DNA from: Chloroflexota bacterium
GTDB lineage: Bacteria; Chloroflexota; UBA6077; FW602-bin22; JACPRP01
Assembly: GCA_016189905.1 (NCBI GenBank)
Contig: JACPRP010000116.1
Location: forward strand, 1 to 32,327
Direction of reading: 5' to 3'
Length of the DNA stretch: 32,327 bases
In this document: piece by piece, positions 1 through 8,416 of the stretch
Position numbering within the stretch: position 1 is the first letter of the stretch
Layout of the letters: the number at the start of each line of letters is the position of its first letter
Position numbers and translations under genes: made by a program
The notes under the pieces: generated by a model
The model's input: only the letters and a program-made list of their open reading frames with translations
Databases searched by the model: none
Told to the model about the DNA's origin: nothing

Positions 1-1
1 C

Positions 2-1843
2 TACGGGAAGGATTTCGAGCGATATTATGAAAGGGCAGCGAATCTTCCCGGGGTTCGGTTTATCCGAAGCTACGTATCGATAGGGAAAGAGGACCCAAAA
101 ACCAAGAATGTCTCCATACGGTATGCTACGACGGACGATGGAGTAATTGAGGAAGAATTCGACATGGTGGTGTTGTCGGTTGGGTTGACCCCACCGGCTG
201 ACTTCAAGAGCCTGGCCGATAAGTTCGGCATCGAGCTCAATGCACATGGATTCTGTAAAATAGAGCCTTCCAATCCTACAGGGACCAATCGGCCGGGAGT
301 TTTCGTGAGCGGAGCCTTCCAGGGGCCGATAGATATCCCGGAGGCGGTTTTCACCGCCAGCGCCGGCAGCTCTCAAGTCGGCGAGTTGCTCAATCAAAGA
401 CGCGACACGCTGACCACCGAAAGGAGATACCCACTGGAAAGGCGTGTCTCGGAAGAGGAGCCAAGAGTGGGCGTCTACGTATGTCATTGTGGAGCGAATA
501 TCGGCCGGGTCGTAGACGTTCCTTCCTCAGTTGAATATGCCTTGACCTTACCCCACGTTGGCTACGCTCAGGAAATGCTATTTGCCTGTGCCACCAACTC
601 AGCCAAGGGAATAGCAGATACAGTGAGGGAAAAAGGCATCAACCGAGTGGTTATCGCTGCTTGCAGCCCCCGGACTCTGGAAGGTTTGTTCAAGGATACC
701 TTGCGAGAGGCAGGAATCAATCAATACTACCTGGAAATGGTTAATGTCAGAGAACATTGTTCCTGGGTCCACTCTAAAGACAAGGAAGAAGCCATACGGA
801 AGGCAAACGATCTAATCCGGATGGCGGTGGCCCGAGCCACCCGTTTGGAGGCCTTGGAGGAATTCGATCTGCCGGTGAACAAGGCAGCGCTGGTGGTTGG
901 CGGCGGCATCGCCGGCATGACCTGCGCACTCTCTATCGCCAACCAGGGACACGAAGTTTACCTGGTGGAGAAAGAAGCTGATCTGGGCGGTACGGCAAGG
1001 CGGATTCATACTACCCTGGAGGGAATGGATGTTCAGGCCTATCTGCGTGAACTCACGCGCAAGGTGTATCGCCATCCCGCGGTGCACGTATATACCAGCG
1101 CAACGATCACCGAGGCCACCGGTTATGTCGGGAATTTCGTAACCAGGATAAAGTCCGAACGCGGGCCGTCAGAGATAAGACACGGTGCAACCATCATCGC
1201 CGTGGGGATCGATGTCTACAGACCTACCGAATACCTCTATGGCCAGGATGACAGGGTTTTGACCCATCTCGAGCTGGACGAGCGGCTCCATCAGGGTGAC
1301 GAAAGCGTTATCAACGCCGAGAGCCTGGTGATGATCCAGTGCGTCGGCTGCCGCAACGAGGACAGGAATTACTGCAGCAGAGTATGTTGTAGCGAGTCTA
1401 TCAAGAACGCGCTGTCGCTGAAAGAGAAGAATCCCAGGATGGATATCTATATTCTCTTCCGTGACATCCGAACATATGGATTCAACGAGGATTACTACCG
1501 AGAAGCGGCGAACAAAGGTGTGAGGTTCATCCGCTGGGAGCCGCAGCATAAGCCTGAGGTCGAAGCTGTTCAGGAAGGTGGCAAGTCTGTTCTCAGGGTT
1601 ACCGTGACGGATCCTATTTTGGGGAAGAAGCTGGAAATAGATGCCGATATACTCGCTCTGGCGGCGGCGGTTGTTCCGGCAGCAGCGACCAAAAAACTAG
1701 CTCAACAGTTCAAGGTCTCTCTGGGTCCCGACGATTTCTTCAAAGAAGCCCACGTGAAATTGCGGCCGGTCGATTTTGCTACGGAGGGCGTTTATCTTTG
1801 CGGGATGGCGCACTATCCCAAGCACATACCGGAAGCGATCTAA
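2..1843 (+). CDS. hdrA: HdrA-like FAD/Fe-S oxidoreductase, tandem fusion, 5'-truncated by the window
   Basis: The reading frame is open from base 2, so the true start lies outside the window; 613 residues are visible. The first ~135 residues are the tail of one HdrA module (YGKDFERYYERAA, GVFVSGAF, IPEAV). A complete second HdrA module follows: N-terminal Cys motifs (CHCGANI, AACSPR, EHCSW), the FAD dinucleotide fold GGGIAGM near base 900, and the CVGCRNED/YCSRVCC segment. HdrA carries the FAD used for electron bifurcation in heterodisulfide-reductase-type complexes. The downstream MvhD, NuoE and NuoF genes suggest an NADH-linked complex. No HdrB or HdrC is visible; they could lie upstream. 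The frame ends at a TAA (1841-1843) in the middle of a conserved HdrA stretch, and the same frame then encodes the expected C-terminal 2x[4Fe-4S] domain. Family assignment is strong; whether the protein is intact is uncertain. Confidence 0.9.
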   Translation, partial: YGKDFERYYERAANLPGVRFIRSYVSIGKEDPKTKNVSIRYATTDDGVIEEEFDMVVLSVGLTPPADFKSLADKFGIELNAHGFCKIEPSNPTGTNRPGVFVSGAFQGPIDIPEAVFTASAGSSQVGELLNQRRDTLTTERRYPLERRVSEEEPRVGVYVCHCGANIGRVVDVPSSVEYALTLPHVGYAQEMLFACATNSAKGIADTVREKGINRVVIAACSPRTLEGLFKDTLREAGINQYYLEMVNVREHCSWVHSKDKEEAIRKANDLIRMAVARATRLEALEEFDLPVNKAALVVGGGIAGMTCALSIANQGHEVYLVEKEADLGGTARRIHTTLEGMDVQAYLRELTRKVYRHPAVHVYTSATITEATGYVGNFVTRIKSERGPSEIRHGATIIAVGIDVYRPTEYLYGQDDRVLTHLELDERLHQGDESVINAESLVMIQCVGCRNEDRNYCSRVCCSESIKNALSLKEKNPRMDIYILFRDIRTYGFNEDYYREAANKGVRFIRWEPQHKPEVEAVQEGGKSVLRVTVTDPILGKKLEIDADILALAAAVVPAAATKKLAQQFKVSLGPDDFFKEAHVKLRPVDFATEGVYLCGMAHYPKHIPEAI

Positions 1844-2206
1844 CAGGCCTATGGCGCTGCCGGCCGTGCCGTAGCGCTTCTCTCCCATGATTCTGTCACC
1901 GCCTCCGGTTCCGTTTGCGAGGTGGATGAGGCCGAATGCCTTTCGTGCGGTGCGTGTATCGCGGCCTGCGCCTACGGCGCCATCGAGTTTCGTGAGACAT
2001 CGCGGGGTAGAAAGGCAGTGGTTAATCCTATTCTCTGCAAAGGGTGCGGTCTCTGCAACACGAAGTGCCCTACATCGGCTATTCAGCTCAAGCACTTTAC
2101 CGATGAGGAATTGCTCGCCCAAATTGACGCGGAGATTCCCCCGGAAGAGACAAAACGCCAGATTGACCCCGCAGAGCGAGTATTCGCGGCCGTTGGGGCT
2201 GTGTAG
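1844..2206 (+). pseudogene. Severed C-terminal 2x[4Fe-4S] ferredoxin domain of HdrA
   Basis: This segment is in the same frame as the HdrA gene and directly follows its TAA. It reads QAYGAAGRAVALLS, the usual HdrA continuation, then two clusters: CLSCGACIAACAYGAI and CKGCGLCNTKCPTSAI. It is open to a TAG at 2204-2206. An internal ATG at 1922 could start a 94-residue ferredoxin, but its purine-rich stretch (GAGG) lies only about 3-4 bases upstream, which is a poor ribosome site. The conserved clusters and lack of further stops suggest a recent nonsense mutation, a sequencing error, or translation by re-initiation or readthrough. UAA is an ordinary stop elsewhere in the window (for example at 14006-14008), so recoding is unlikely. 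Confidence 0.65.
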
Positions 2207-2260
2207 AATTGTTCGTCTTGAATAGATCCGGGGATTACCAGCACAAGGAGGTGAGGGCCA

Positions 2261-3028
2261 ATGAGTACGGGACTTGAATTCAAGCCAAGAATACTGGGCT
2301 TTGTATGCCACTGGTGAGTATACGGCGCCGCTGATTTGGCTGGCGTGTCCAGACTACAGTATGCACCTGAGATAAGACTTATTCGCGTTATGTGTTCCGG
2401 CAGAGTGGACCTGGGCCATGTCCTCCGGGCCTTCTCGAACGGAGTGGATGGGGTATTTATCGGCGGTTGCCGCCTGAATGAATGCAATTACGCCACGCAG
2501 GGAAACTTCCATGCTCTGAGCATGGTGCTTCTGTGCAAGAGAATACTGAATCACCTGGGGCTGAACCCAGAAAGGCTGAGGATTCAATTCATCGCCGGCA
2601 GCGAAGGGAACCTGTTTGCCGAGATCGTCGATGACTTTGTCAGCCACGTGAGGGGCCTGGGACCCCTTGGCCAGAGCGAAAGCATAGACGAACAGGGATT
2701 AAGGCTAAAACTTCAAGCGGCCACCAAACTGGTCCCCTACTTCAGGGTGGTCTCAAATGAGCGGCTGAAAGTGCGATTCAAGACGGAAGAAGAATATCAG
2801 GAATTTTACTCCAGCGAGGAGTTAGATCGACTGTTCCGTGAATTGATTACGGACAGACTGGCGATAGGTCAAATTACACTGCTCCTGCGGGAGAGACCCC
2901 TTTCGACTGGAGAAATCTCCAAGATTCTGGGCCTGACTCCATCTGAAGTATCGAGGCACCTTAACAGCTCCGCGAAGCAGGGGTTGATCAGGTACGAGGA
3001 AAGCCAGAAGCGCTTCGCTCTGGCCTGA
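2261..3028 (+). CDS. mvhD: MvhD/VhuD-type hydrogenase delta Fe-S subunit, predicted selenoprotein, with C-terminal winged helix
   Basis: MvhD proteins pass electrons between HdrA and a partner redox enzyme through a [2Fe-2S] centre. The start at 2261 has a strong ribosome site (AAGGAGGTG, base 2246 on). The protein begins MSTGLEFKPRILGFVCHW, then TGA at 2315-2317, then VYGAADLAGVSRLQY. In the family this motif is CxWC, so the TGA replaces the second Cys and most likely encodes selenocysteine (residue 19 of 255). Sec at this site is known in methanogen VhuD. Later MvhD hallmarks are intact: MCSGRVD and GGCRLNECNY. Residues ~195-255 form an extra winged-helix-like domain (STGEISKILGLTPSEVSRHL), absent from classic ~140-residue MvhD. 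A conventional gene caller would miss the start and begin at an internal codon near 2336. Without Sec insertion the product would stop at 18 residues. Confidence 0.85.
2315..2345 (+). promoter_or_regulatory. UGA (Sec) codon and candidate SECIS hairpin in mvhD
   Basis: Just after the UGA at 2315-2317 the RNA can fold with CGCC (2326-2329) pairing GGCG (2342-2345), a bulged U at 2341, then GC (2330-2331) pairing GC (2339-2340) and a loop of about GAUUU beginning ~15 bases after the UGA. This resembles the position and small G-bearing apical loop of bacterial SECIS elements. The pairing was done by eye. Confidence 0.5.
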
Positions 3029-3065
3029 GGCGAGGCGACAGGTCGTGGATGAAGGAATGAAGAAC

Positions 3066-3680
3066 ATGAGCAAAATCCTTCTAAAAATCGATGGAAAAGA
3101 TGTCGAGGCAAGGGAAGGCATGACCATTTTGGAGGCGGCCCAGAGCGCCGGGATAGATATTCCCACGCTTTGCCATCACGAGAAATTGGAACCATACGGA
3201 GCTTGCCGACTCTGCAACGTCGAAGTGGAAATGCGTGGCGGGACGAAACTCGTCGCCGCCTGCCTTTACCCGGTGGAACAACAACTGACGGTAAGAACCC
3301 GGTCTGAGAAGGTAGACAGAATTCGCAAAATGATCTTACAGCTACTGCTGGCTCATGCCCCAAACTCCAGGGAACTGCAGCGCTTAGGCAACGAGTACGG
3401 CGCGGACAAGGACCGTTTTGAAAAAGAATCATCATTTTGCATCAACTGCGGCTTATGCGTAAGGTATTGCGCTGAGGTGAAGAAGCTTAACGCTGTTGGC
3501 TTCGTCAGTAGGGGAGCGACACGAGAGATAAGTTTTGTTCCAGAGATAGCCGCCAGGGAATGCGATCAATGCAAGGAATGCTTTCCGCTTTGCCCCACAG
3601 AGGCGCTGCAGGCAGCTTACGTTCTCGCGGAGGCTCTCGCATCTTTCTCACCTTCCTTCGGACTTGAGTCAAAGGCATAG
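3066..3680 (+). CDS. NuoG/HoxU-like Fe-S protein ([2Fe-2S] plus 2x[4Fe-4S])
   Basis: A 204-residue electron-transfer protein. A [2Fe-2S] ferredoxin domain uses C36, C47, C50 and C66. Two [4Fe-4S] motifs follow: C125-x2-C128-x2-C131-x3-C135 and C166-x2-C169-x2-C172-x3-C176-P. The His/Cys3 cluster usual between these in NuoG, HoxU and HylA is absent: the segment LLLAHAPNSREL has no Cys. The ATG at 3066 is preferred because AAGGA (3052-3056) sits nine bases upstream; in-frame GTG 3045 and ATG 3057 are alternatives. It lies 37 bases after mvhD and probably wires MvhD/HdrA to NuoEF or to the molybdoenzyme. Assignment to the HoxU/HylA-type adaptor group is by domain order. Confidence 0.8.
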   Translation: MSKILLKIDGKDVEAREGMTILEAAQSAGIDIPTLCHHEKLEPYGACRLCNVEVEMRGGTKLVAACLYPVEQQLTVRTRSEKVDRIRKMILQLLLAHAPNSRELQRLGNEYGADKDRFEKESSFCINCGLCVRYCAEVKKLNAVGFVSRGATREISFVPEIAARECDQCKECFPLCPTEALQAAYVLAEALASFSPSFGLESKA

Positions 3681-3743
3681 GCGCCATTTGGCCCCACAGC
3701 GGAGATGCCTGGATCTCGATAAAAGGAGCTTAGGACAAAGGCT

Positions 3744-4196
3744 ATGGATATCGAAAGAGTCGATCGGATCATCGATAAACATCGGGGCGAAGCCCGCGCG
3801 CTGATTCAAATATTGCTGGAGATTCAGAGCGACAACCGGTGGCTTCCTAAGGAAGCGCTCACGAGGGTCAGCGAGAGGTTGCAGGTTCCTATGACTCGGG
3901 TCCAGCACATAGCTACCTTTTACAAAGCCTTTAGCACAGTTCCCAAAGGACGTCACGAGGTTCATGTTTGCATGGGGACCGCCTGTCATGTGCGCGGCGC
4001 CCAGCGTGTCCTGGACAAGGTGCAAGACGCAACTGGCATTCAACCCGGTGAAACCGACTCGGATTTGAGATTCAGCCTGGAGATTGTCAACTGCCTCGGC
4101 TGCTGCGCATTGGGTCCGGTGATGGAAATCGATGGGAAGACCCACGGCAGGATGTCACCGGCTGCGACAGTGGAAGCGCTTAATGACTATGAGTGA
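3744..4196 (+). CDS. nuoE: NuoE-like [2Fe-2S] thioredoxin-fold subunit
   Basis: At 150 residues this matches the NuoE/HylC/HndA family, which carries one [2Fe-2S] cluster beside the NADH-oxidising NuoF subunit. The cluster ligands are visible as C76-x4-C81 (VCMGTACHVRG) and C117-x3-C121 (NCLGCC). The helical N-terminus (LLEIQSDNRWLPKEAL, ATFYKAF) is typical. It sits nine bases upstream of the nuoF-like gene, as expected for a co-translated pair. A weak AAAGG site precedes the ATG. Confidence 0.92.
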   Translation: MDIERVDRIIDKHRGEARALIQILLEIQSDNRWLPKEALTRVSERLQVPMTRVQHIATFYKAFSTVPKGRHEVHVCMGTACHVRGAQRVLDKVQDATGIQPGETDSDLRFSLEIVNCLGCCALGPVMEIDGKTHGRMSPAATVEALNDYE

Positions 4197-4205
4197 GGGA
4201 CGACA

Positions 4206-6140
4206 ATGGAACAGATAAAATCACCCACTGAATTGGAGGAACTCAGGCAGGGCATCCTGACGCAAAGAGACCCTCATAAGCGGTATATTACCCTCTGTTC
4301 CGGGTCTGCCTGTCACGCCTCAGAGAGCAAGCTAGTCGCTGAGGGTATCGAAGAGGAAATCAGGAGACAGGGTTTAGGCGCCGAGGTGGAGGTCAGGAGG
4401 ACCGGTTGCCACGGTTTCTGTGAGAGAGGTCCGGTTGTAGTTCTTCACCCCGAAGGAACATGCTATCTGCAAGTGAAGCCCGAGGATGCTCCTGAGCTTG
4501 TCGCCCAGGTCAAGGAGAATAAGGTCATAGAGCGTCTGCTCTATACCGACCACGCCACCGGTGAAAAGATCGCCCTGGAATCGGAAATCCCCTTCTACAA
4601 GAACCAGCAACGAATTCTTTTCGGCTCCAACAGCAACATTGACCCCAAAAGTATCGATGACTATCTGGCGATTGGCGGTTATGCCGCGCTGGCCAAAGCA
4701 CTTTCCCAGATGACCCCCGAACAGGTAGTGCGGGAAATCAAGAAATCCAGCCTGAGAGGAAGGGGAGGTGCCGGCTTTCCCACGGGGATAAAGTGGGAAG
4801 GATCCCGCAATGCCCCTGGCGAAACAAAGTACGTGATCGTCAATGCCGACGAGGGTGATCCTGGAGCCTATATGGATCGGGCCCTTCTCGAGGGCAATCC
4901 CCACTCAGTCCTGGAAGGGTTGACAATCGGGGCCTACGCCATCGGCTCTCACGAAGGCTATATTTACGTTCGGCAGGAATATCCCCTGGCCGTGGAGAAC
5001 GTGGGCATCGCGATCAAACAAGCTGAGAGATATGGTTTCCTGGGAAAGAATATCCTCGGCTCAGGCTTTGATTTCACTGTTAAAGTGCACCGTGGGGCCG
5101 GCGCCTTCGTTTGCGGCGAATCAAGCGCTCTGATGACGGCATTGGAGGGCAAGCCCGGAGAGCCCAGATCGAAGTATATCCGCTCCAACATCAAGGGTCT
5201 TTGGGAGAGACCCAGCGTGCTCAACAATGTCGAAACATGGGCCAATGTGCCGTTGATCATCGACAACGGCGCTGACTGGTTCACTCAATTCGGAACTGAA
5301 ACAAGCAAGGGCACGAAGATCTTCTCACTGGTCGGGAAGATAGCCAATACGGGGCTAGTGGAAGTACCAATGGGAATAACCGTGAGAGATATTGTCTTCA
5401 AGATAGGCGGTGGCATTCCCGGAGGAAAGAAGTTCAAGGCAGTGCAGACCGGGGGGCCCTCTGGTGGGTGTCTCCCTGAGAAACTGTTAGACCTGCAAGT
5501 CGGTTACGACGAACTCACCAGAGCAGGTTCGATGATGGGGTCCGGCGGGATGATTGTCATGGATGAAGATACCTGTATGGTCGATATCGCCAGGTACTTC
5601 CTGGACTTTCTCGCTGATGAATCGTGCGGCAAATGCGTCCCCTGCCGTGAAGGGATCAGGCAGATGCTGAAGATCCTGACCAACATTACAGAAGGGAAAG
5701 GTAAAGAGGGCGACATCGAGCTTTTGCAGGAGCTGTGCGAGGTAGCCAAAGAGGCCTCACTTTGCGCTTTAGGGACGAGCGCTCCGAATCCGGTTCAAAG
5801 CACGTTGCAACACTTTAGAGATGAGTATGAGGCCCACATCAAGGAGAAGAGGTGCCCCGCTCTTTCCTGCAAAGAGCTAATCGCCTACCATATCGATCCG
5901 GACAAGTGCCAGGCTTGTATGATCTGCGCCAGAAATTGCCCTTCGGAGGCGATTTTAGGCGGCAGGAACAAGATCCACATCATAGAGCAGGAGAAATGTA
6001 CAAAGTGCGGAACTTGCCTCGACGTTTGCCCGGCTCGATTTAGTGCTGTGACGAAGATATCTGGCCAGCCTGTACCGCTTCCCCTTCCCGAAGAGGAGAG
6101 AACCGTAGTCAGAAAGGCCAAGGAAGTAGGTGTCTCCTGA
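4206..6140 (+). CDS. nuoF: NuoF/HydB/HylB-like NADH-oxidising flavoprotein with extra Fe-S domains
   Basis: A 644-residue, four-part protein of the kind found in bifurcating hydrogenases and formate dehydrogenases. Residues 25-100 are a thioredoxin-like [2Fe-2S] domain (C31, C36, C68, C72). Residues ~115-460 hold the FMN/NADH-binding NuoF core (GRGGAGFPTGIKW at 185-197, NADEGDPGAYMDR at 213-225, CGESSALMTALEG at 303-315). A [4Fe-4S] site uses C474, C477, C480 and C520. The C-terminus is a 2x[4Fe-4S] ferredoxin (C568/571/574/578 and C598/601/604/608). The protein would exchange electrons between NAD(H) and the Fe-S chain of the neighbouring subunits. All cofactor motifs look intact. The ribosome site is weak, which suggests coupling to nuoE. 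Confidence 0.93.
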   Translation: MEQIKSPTELEELRQGILTQRDPHKRYITLCSGSACHASESKLVAEGIEEEIRRQGLGAEVEVRRTGCHGFCERGPVVVLHPEGTCYLQVKPEDAPELVAQVKENKVIERLLYTDHATGEKIALESEIPFYKNQQRILFGSNSNIDPKSIDDYLAIGGYAALAKALSQMTPEQVVREIKKSSLRGRGGAGFPTGIKWEGSRNAPGETKYVIVNADEGDPGAYMDRALLEGNPHSVLEGLTIGAYAIGSHEGYIYVRQEYPLAVENVGIAIKQAERYGFLGKNILGSGFDFTVKVHRGAGAFVCGESSALMTALEGKPGEPRSKYIRSNIKGLWERPSVLNNVETWANVPLIIDNGADWFTQFGTETSKGTKIFSLVGKIANTGLVEVPMGITVRDIVFKIGGGIPGGKKFKAVQTGGPSGGCLPEKLLDLQVGYDELTRAGSMMGSGGMIVMDEDTCMVDIARYFLDFLADESCGKCVPCREGIRQMLKILTNITEGKGKEGDIELLQELCEVAKEASLCALGTSAPNPVQSTLQHFRDEYEAHIKEKRCPALSCKELIAYHIDPDKCQACMICARNCPSEAILGGRNKIHIIEQEKCTKCGTCLDVCPARFSAVTKISGQPVPLPLPEEERTVVRKAKEVGVS

Positions 6141-6230
6141 AGCGGTCGAACAAGGAAGAGCCCGAAATCGCGTATTGACAAATGAGCCTGGAAGCGTTAG
6201 AAATGAAAGCAAGTATAAGGAGGCGCAAAA

Positions 6231-8288
6231 ATGGGAGACTCACAAGCGCGTTGGGTCGCTACCGATTGTACGATCTGCTATCACAGTTGTGGAATGAAGG
6301 TGCTGGTTGAAGACGGCCGAATCACGAAGGTAGAGGGGTTGAAAGAACATCCCCTGAACATGGGGAAGCTGTGCCCCAAGGGTCTCAAGGCCATGGATAT
6401 AGTCTACCATCCAGATCGCCTCAAGTACCCGCAGAAACGGGTGAACGGCCGATGGGAGAGGATCTCCTGGGATGATGCCCTGGGGGAGATTGCCGACAAA
6501 CTGATTGGGCTGAAAAACGAGTTTGGGCCGGAGGTGCTCAGCATCTTTTCCGGCTCGATCGGCGTGGAAAACTTCGAGATGATGGAGCTTGCCCAGCGAT
6601 TCAAGGGAGCGTTCGGGACGCCGAATTTCATCTCCGTCGAAGGAATCTGCTATCGCATGCGCATCCGGGCCCGACAGATCACCTTTGGCAAGTATCCGGT
6701 CGAAGAGGCGGATACGAAGCTTTATGTCCTGTGGGGCCATAATCCAGAACAATCTGACTGGCCTCTTCACCTGGCCATACAGGAGAACCTGCCCAAGGGA
6801 TCGAAGGTGGCGGTCATCGTTCCCAAGCGCATCCCGCTGGCGAATCACGCGGAAGTCTATTTGCCGGTGCGGCCCGGCACAGACGGGGCCCTCGCCCTCG
6901 CCTTGATACACGTCATCGTCAAAGAGAAGCTTTATAAAGAGGATTTCGTCAATCGCTACACCGTCGGGTTCGACAAGCTGGTCGACCACATCGAACCATA
7001 CACCCCGGCATGGGCGGAGAAGATCACCTGGGTCCCAGCGGAGGATATCCGTAAGCTCGCCCGGCTCTTCGCCACCGCCGAAAGCGCGAGCATCTTTCAA
7101 GGAACCAACACCCAGGATCAAACGGCAAACGGCTCCCAGAACAGCCGGGCCCTGGCGATCCTCCAGGTGATTACCGGCAATATCAACAATCCCGGCGGCT
7201 GGGTGATCAGCCCCAGGCTGTCCCTGGGGGGCCTGGGGATACGCACGGATAAGACTCCCATCGGTGCCGAAGAATACCCGCTCTTCTTCGAGGTGTGGGG
7301 GCGAAAGAGCCCCTACGGCCAGGTCGTTGCCTTCCCCGACAGTGTTCCGAACATCATCAAGGCCTTGATCGTCACTGGAGGGAATCCCGTCGTGTCTCTC
7401 CCCGATTCCAAGGCCTATAGAGAGGCGATGAAACGGCTGGATCTGCTGGTCGTCCTCGATCTTTTCATGACCGAGACGGCAGAGCTGGCCAATTATGTCC
7501 TTCCTGGGTGCACGCATCTGGAAAAGAACGGGCTCGCCTACAGCTACAATGTTTGCCACGGTATGCCCTATCTCATGATGAGGAAGAAGGCCATTGAACC
7601 CCTGTACGAGAGCCGGTCGGAGTTCACGTTCTGGAAAGAGCTGGCGAAGAAGGTGGGTTTTGGCGAGCTTTTCTCCTGGGAGACGGACGAGGAGATCGTG
7701 CAGCACGAGCTGAAGCCTTCCGGCCTGAGCTTTCAGGAGCTGAAGGATGATAAGGTAGCCGGCGCTTTCTATATGCAGAAGCAGTACGGGATCGACGAGG
7801 CCAAGAGTTTCCCCACGCCTTCGGGGAAGATCGAGATCTATTCCGAGACCTTCAAGGACGCGGGGTTTGACCCACTTCCTACCTACAAGGAGCCGGATCA
7901 GAGCCCACTGGGCAATCCGGAGATGTTCAAGCGGTACCCGCTCATCCTCACCACAGGGGCACGAAATCTCCATTACACTCACACCCAGCACCGGAATATT
8001 CCGGCCCTGGAGGAAGAGGGTAAGGGTGCTTGCGCGGAGATTCATCCGACTACAGCCGAGAAGTACGGAATCAAAGACGGAGACGACGTGGTGGTGGAGT
8101 CGCCCCGGGGGCAGATCAAGATAAAGGCGCTCCTGACGACGGACCTCATGGAAGGGGTTGTAAGCATTCCCCACGGTTGGTCGGGTGACCAGAACGTGAA
8201 TCTTCTGACGGACGTCCACCTGCGCGAGCCGGTGATGGGCTATCCGCAGATGAAGTCGCAGCTATGCTCTGTCCGCAAGCACGAGTAG
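6231..8288 (+). CDS. Molybdopterin (Mo/W-bisPGD) oxidoreductase, DMSO-reductase superfamily, substrate unknown
   Basis: A 685-residue catalytic subunit with a strong ribosome site (AAGGAGG, eight bases before the ATG). The N-terminal [4Fe-4S] motif is C13-x2-C16-x3-C20-x27-C48. The likely metal ligand is C140 in SVEGICYRMR; the next residue is Tyr141, where formate dehydrogenases have His after Cys/Sec. There is no Tat signal, so the enzyme should be cytoplasmic, like its NuoEF partners. The C-terminal molybdopterin dinucleotide domain (IHPTTAEKYGIKDGDDVVVESPRG) is complete. The position suggests formate dehydrogenase or a HylABC-type complex, but the missing His argues for another substrate. 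It may be closer to the acetylene hydratase/thiosulfate-reductase-like branches, although the Asp after the second cluster Cys of acetylene hydratase is Tyr17 here. The fold is certain; the reaction is not known. Confidence 0.88.
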   Translation: MGDSQARWVATDCTICYHSCGMKVLVEDGRITKVEGLKEHPLNMGKLCPKGLKAMDIVYHPDRLKYPQKRVNGRWERISWDDALGEIADKLIGLKNEFGPEVLSIFSGSIGVENFEMMELAQRFKGAFGTPNFISVEGICYRMRIRARQITFGKYPVEEADTKLYVLWGHNPEQSDWPLHLAIQENLPKGSKVAVIVPKRIPLANHAEVYLPVRPGTDGALALALIHVIVKEKLYKEDFVNRYTVGFDKLVDHIEPYTPAWAEKITWVPAEDIRKLARLFATAESASIFQGTNTQDQTANGSQNSRALAILQVITGNINNPGGWVISPRLSLGGLGIRTDKTPIGAEEYPLFFEVWGRKSPYGQVVAFPDSVPNIIKALIVTGGNPVVSLPDSKAYREAMKRLDLLVVLDLFMTETAELANYVLPGCTHLEKNGLAYSYNVCHGMPYLMMRKKAIEPLYESRSEFTFWKELAKKVGFGELFSWETDEEIVQHELKPSGLSFQELKDDKVAGAFYMQKQYGIDEAKSFPTPSGKIEIYSETFKDAGFDPLPTYKEPDQSPLGNPEMFKRYPLILTTGARNLHYTHTQHRNIPALEEEGKGACAEIHPTTAEKYGIKDGDDVVVESPRGQIKIKALLTTDLMEGVVSIPHGWSGDQNVNLLTDVHLREPVMGYPQMKSQLCSVRKHE

Positions 8289-8323
8289 ACAGGGCTGCGG
8301 GAAGATAGCCTGGTTGATACAAG

Positions 8324-8386
8324 CAGATTGGCCCTTTCTGGCAGGCCATAAGTTCAACTTTAAGCCTATCAGAAAGGGCCAATCTG
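8324..8386. repeat. 63-bp element with perfect 17-bp inverted repeats
   Basis: The arms 8324-8340 (CAGATTGGCCCTTTCTG) and 8370-8386 are exact reverse complements. The inner part pairs further: AGGC 8343-8346 with GCCT 8364-8367. The element lies between the convergent molybdoenzyme gene and a minus-strand gene. It could act as a bidirectional transcript end, although there is no T tract, or be a short mobile palindromic repeat. Confidence 0.8.
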
Positions 8387-8416
8387 ACAGAGCGTGTGTT
8401 CCACAAGCTCCGCATT

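Noticed and set aside
1841..1843. Recoding of UAA as an amino acid in HdrA
   Set aside because: UAA acts as a normal stop elsewhere in the window and is not used for Sec or pyrrolysine; mutation or error is simpler.
6240..8219. 659-codon open frame on the minus strand
   Set aside because: It lies wholly opposite the molybdopterin oxidoreductase gene and shows no domain; a shadow of high-GC codon use.
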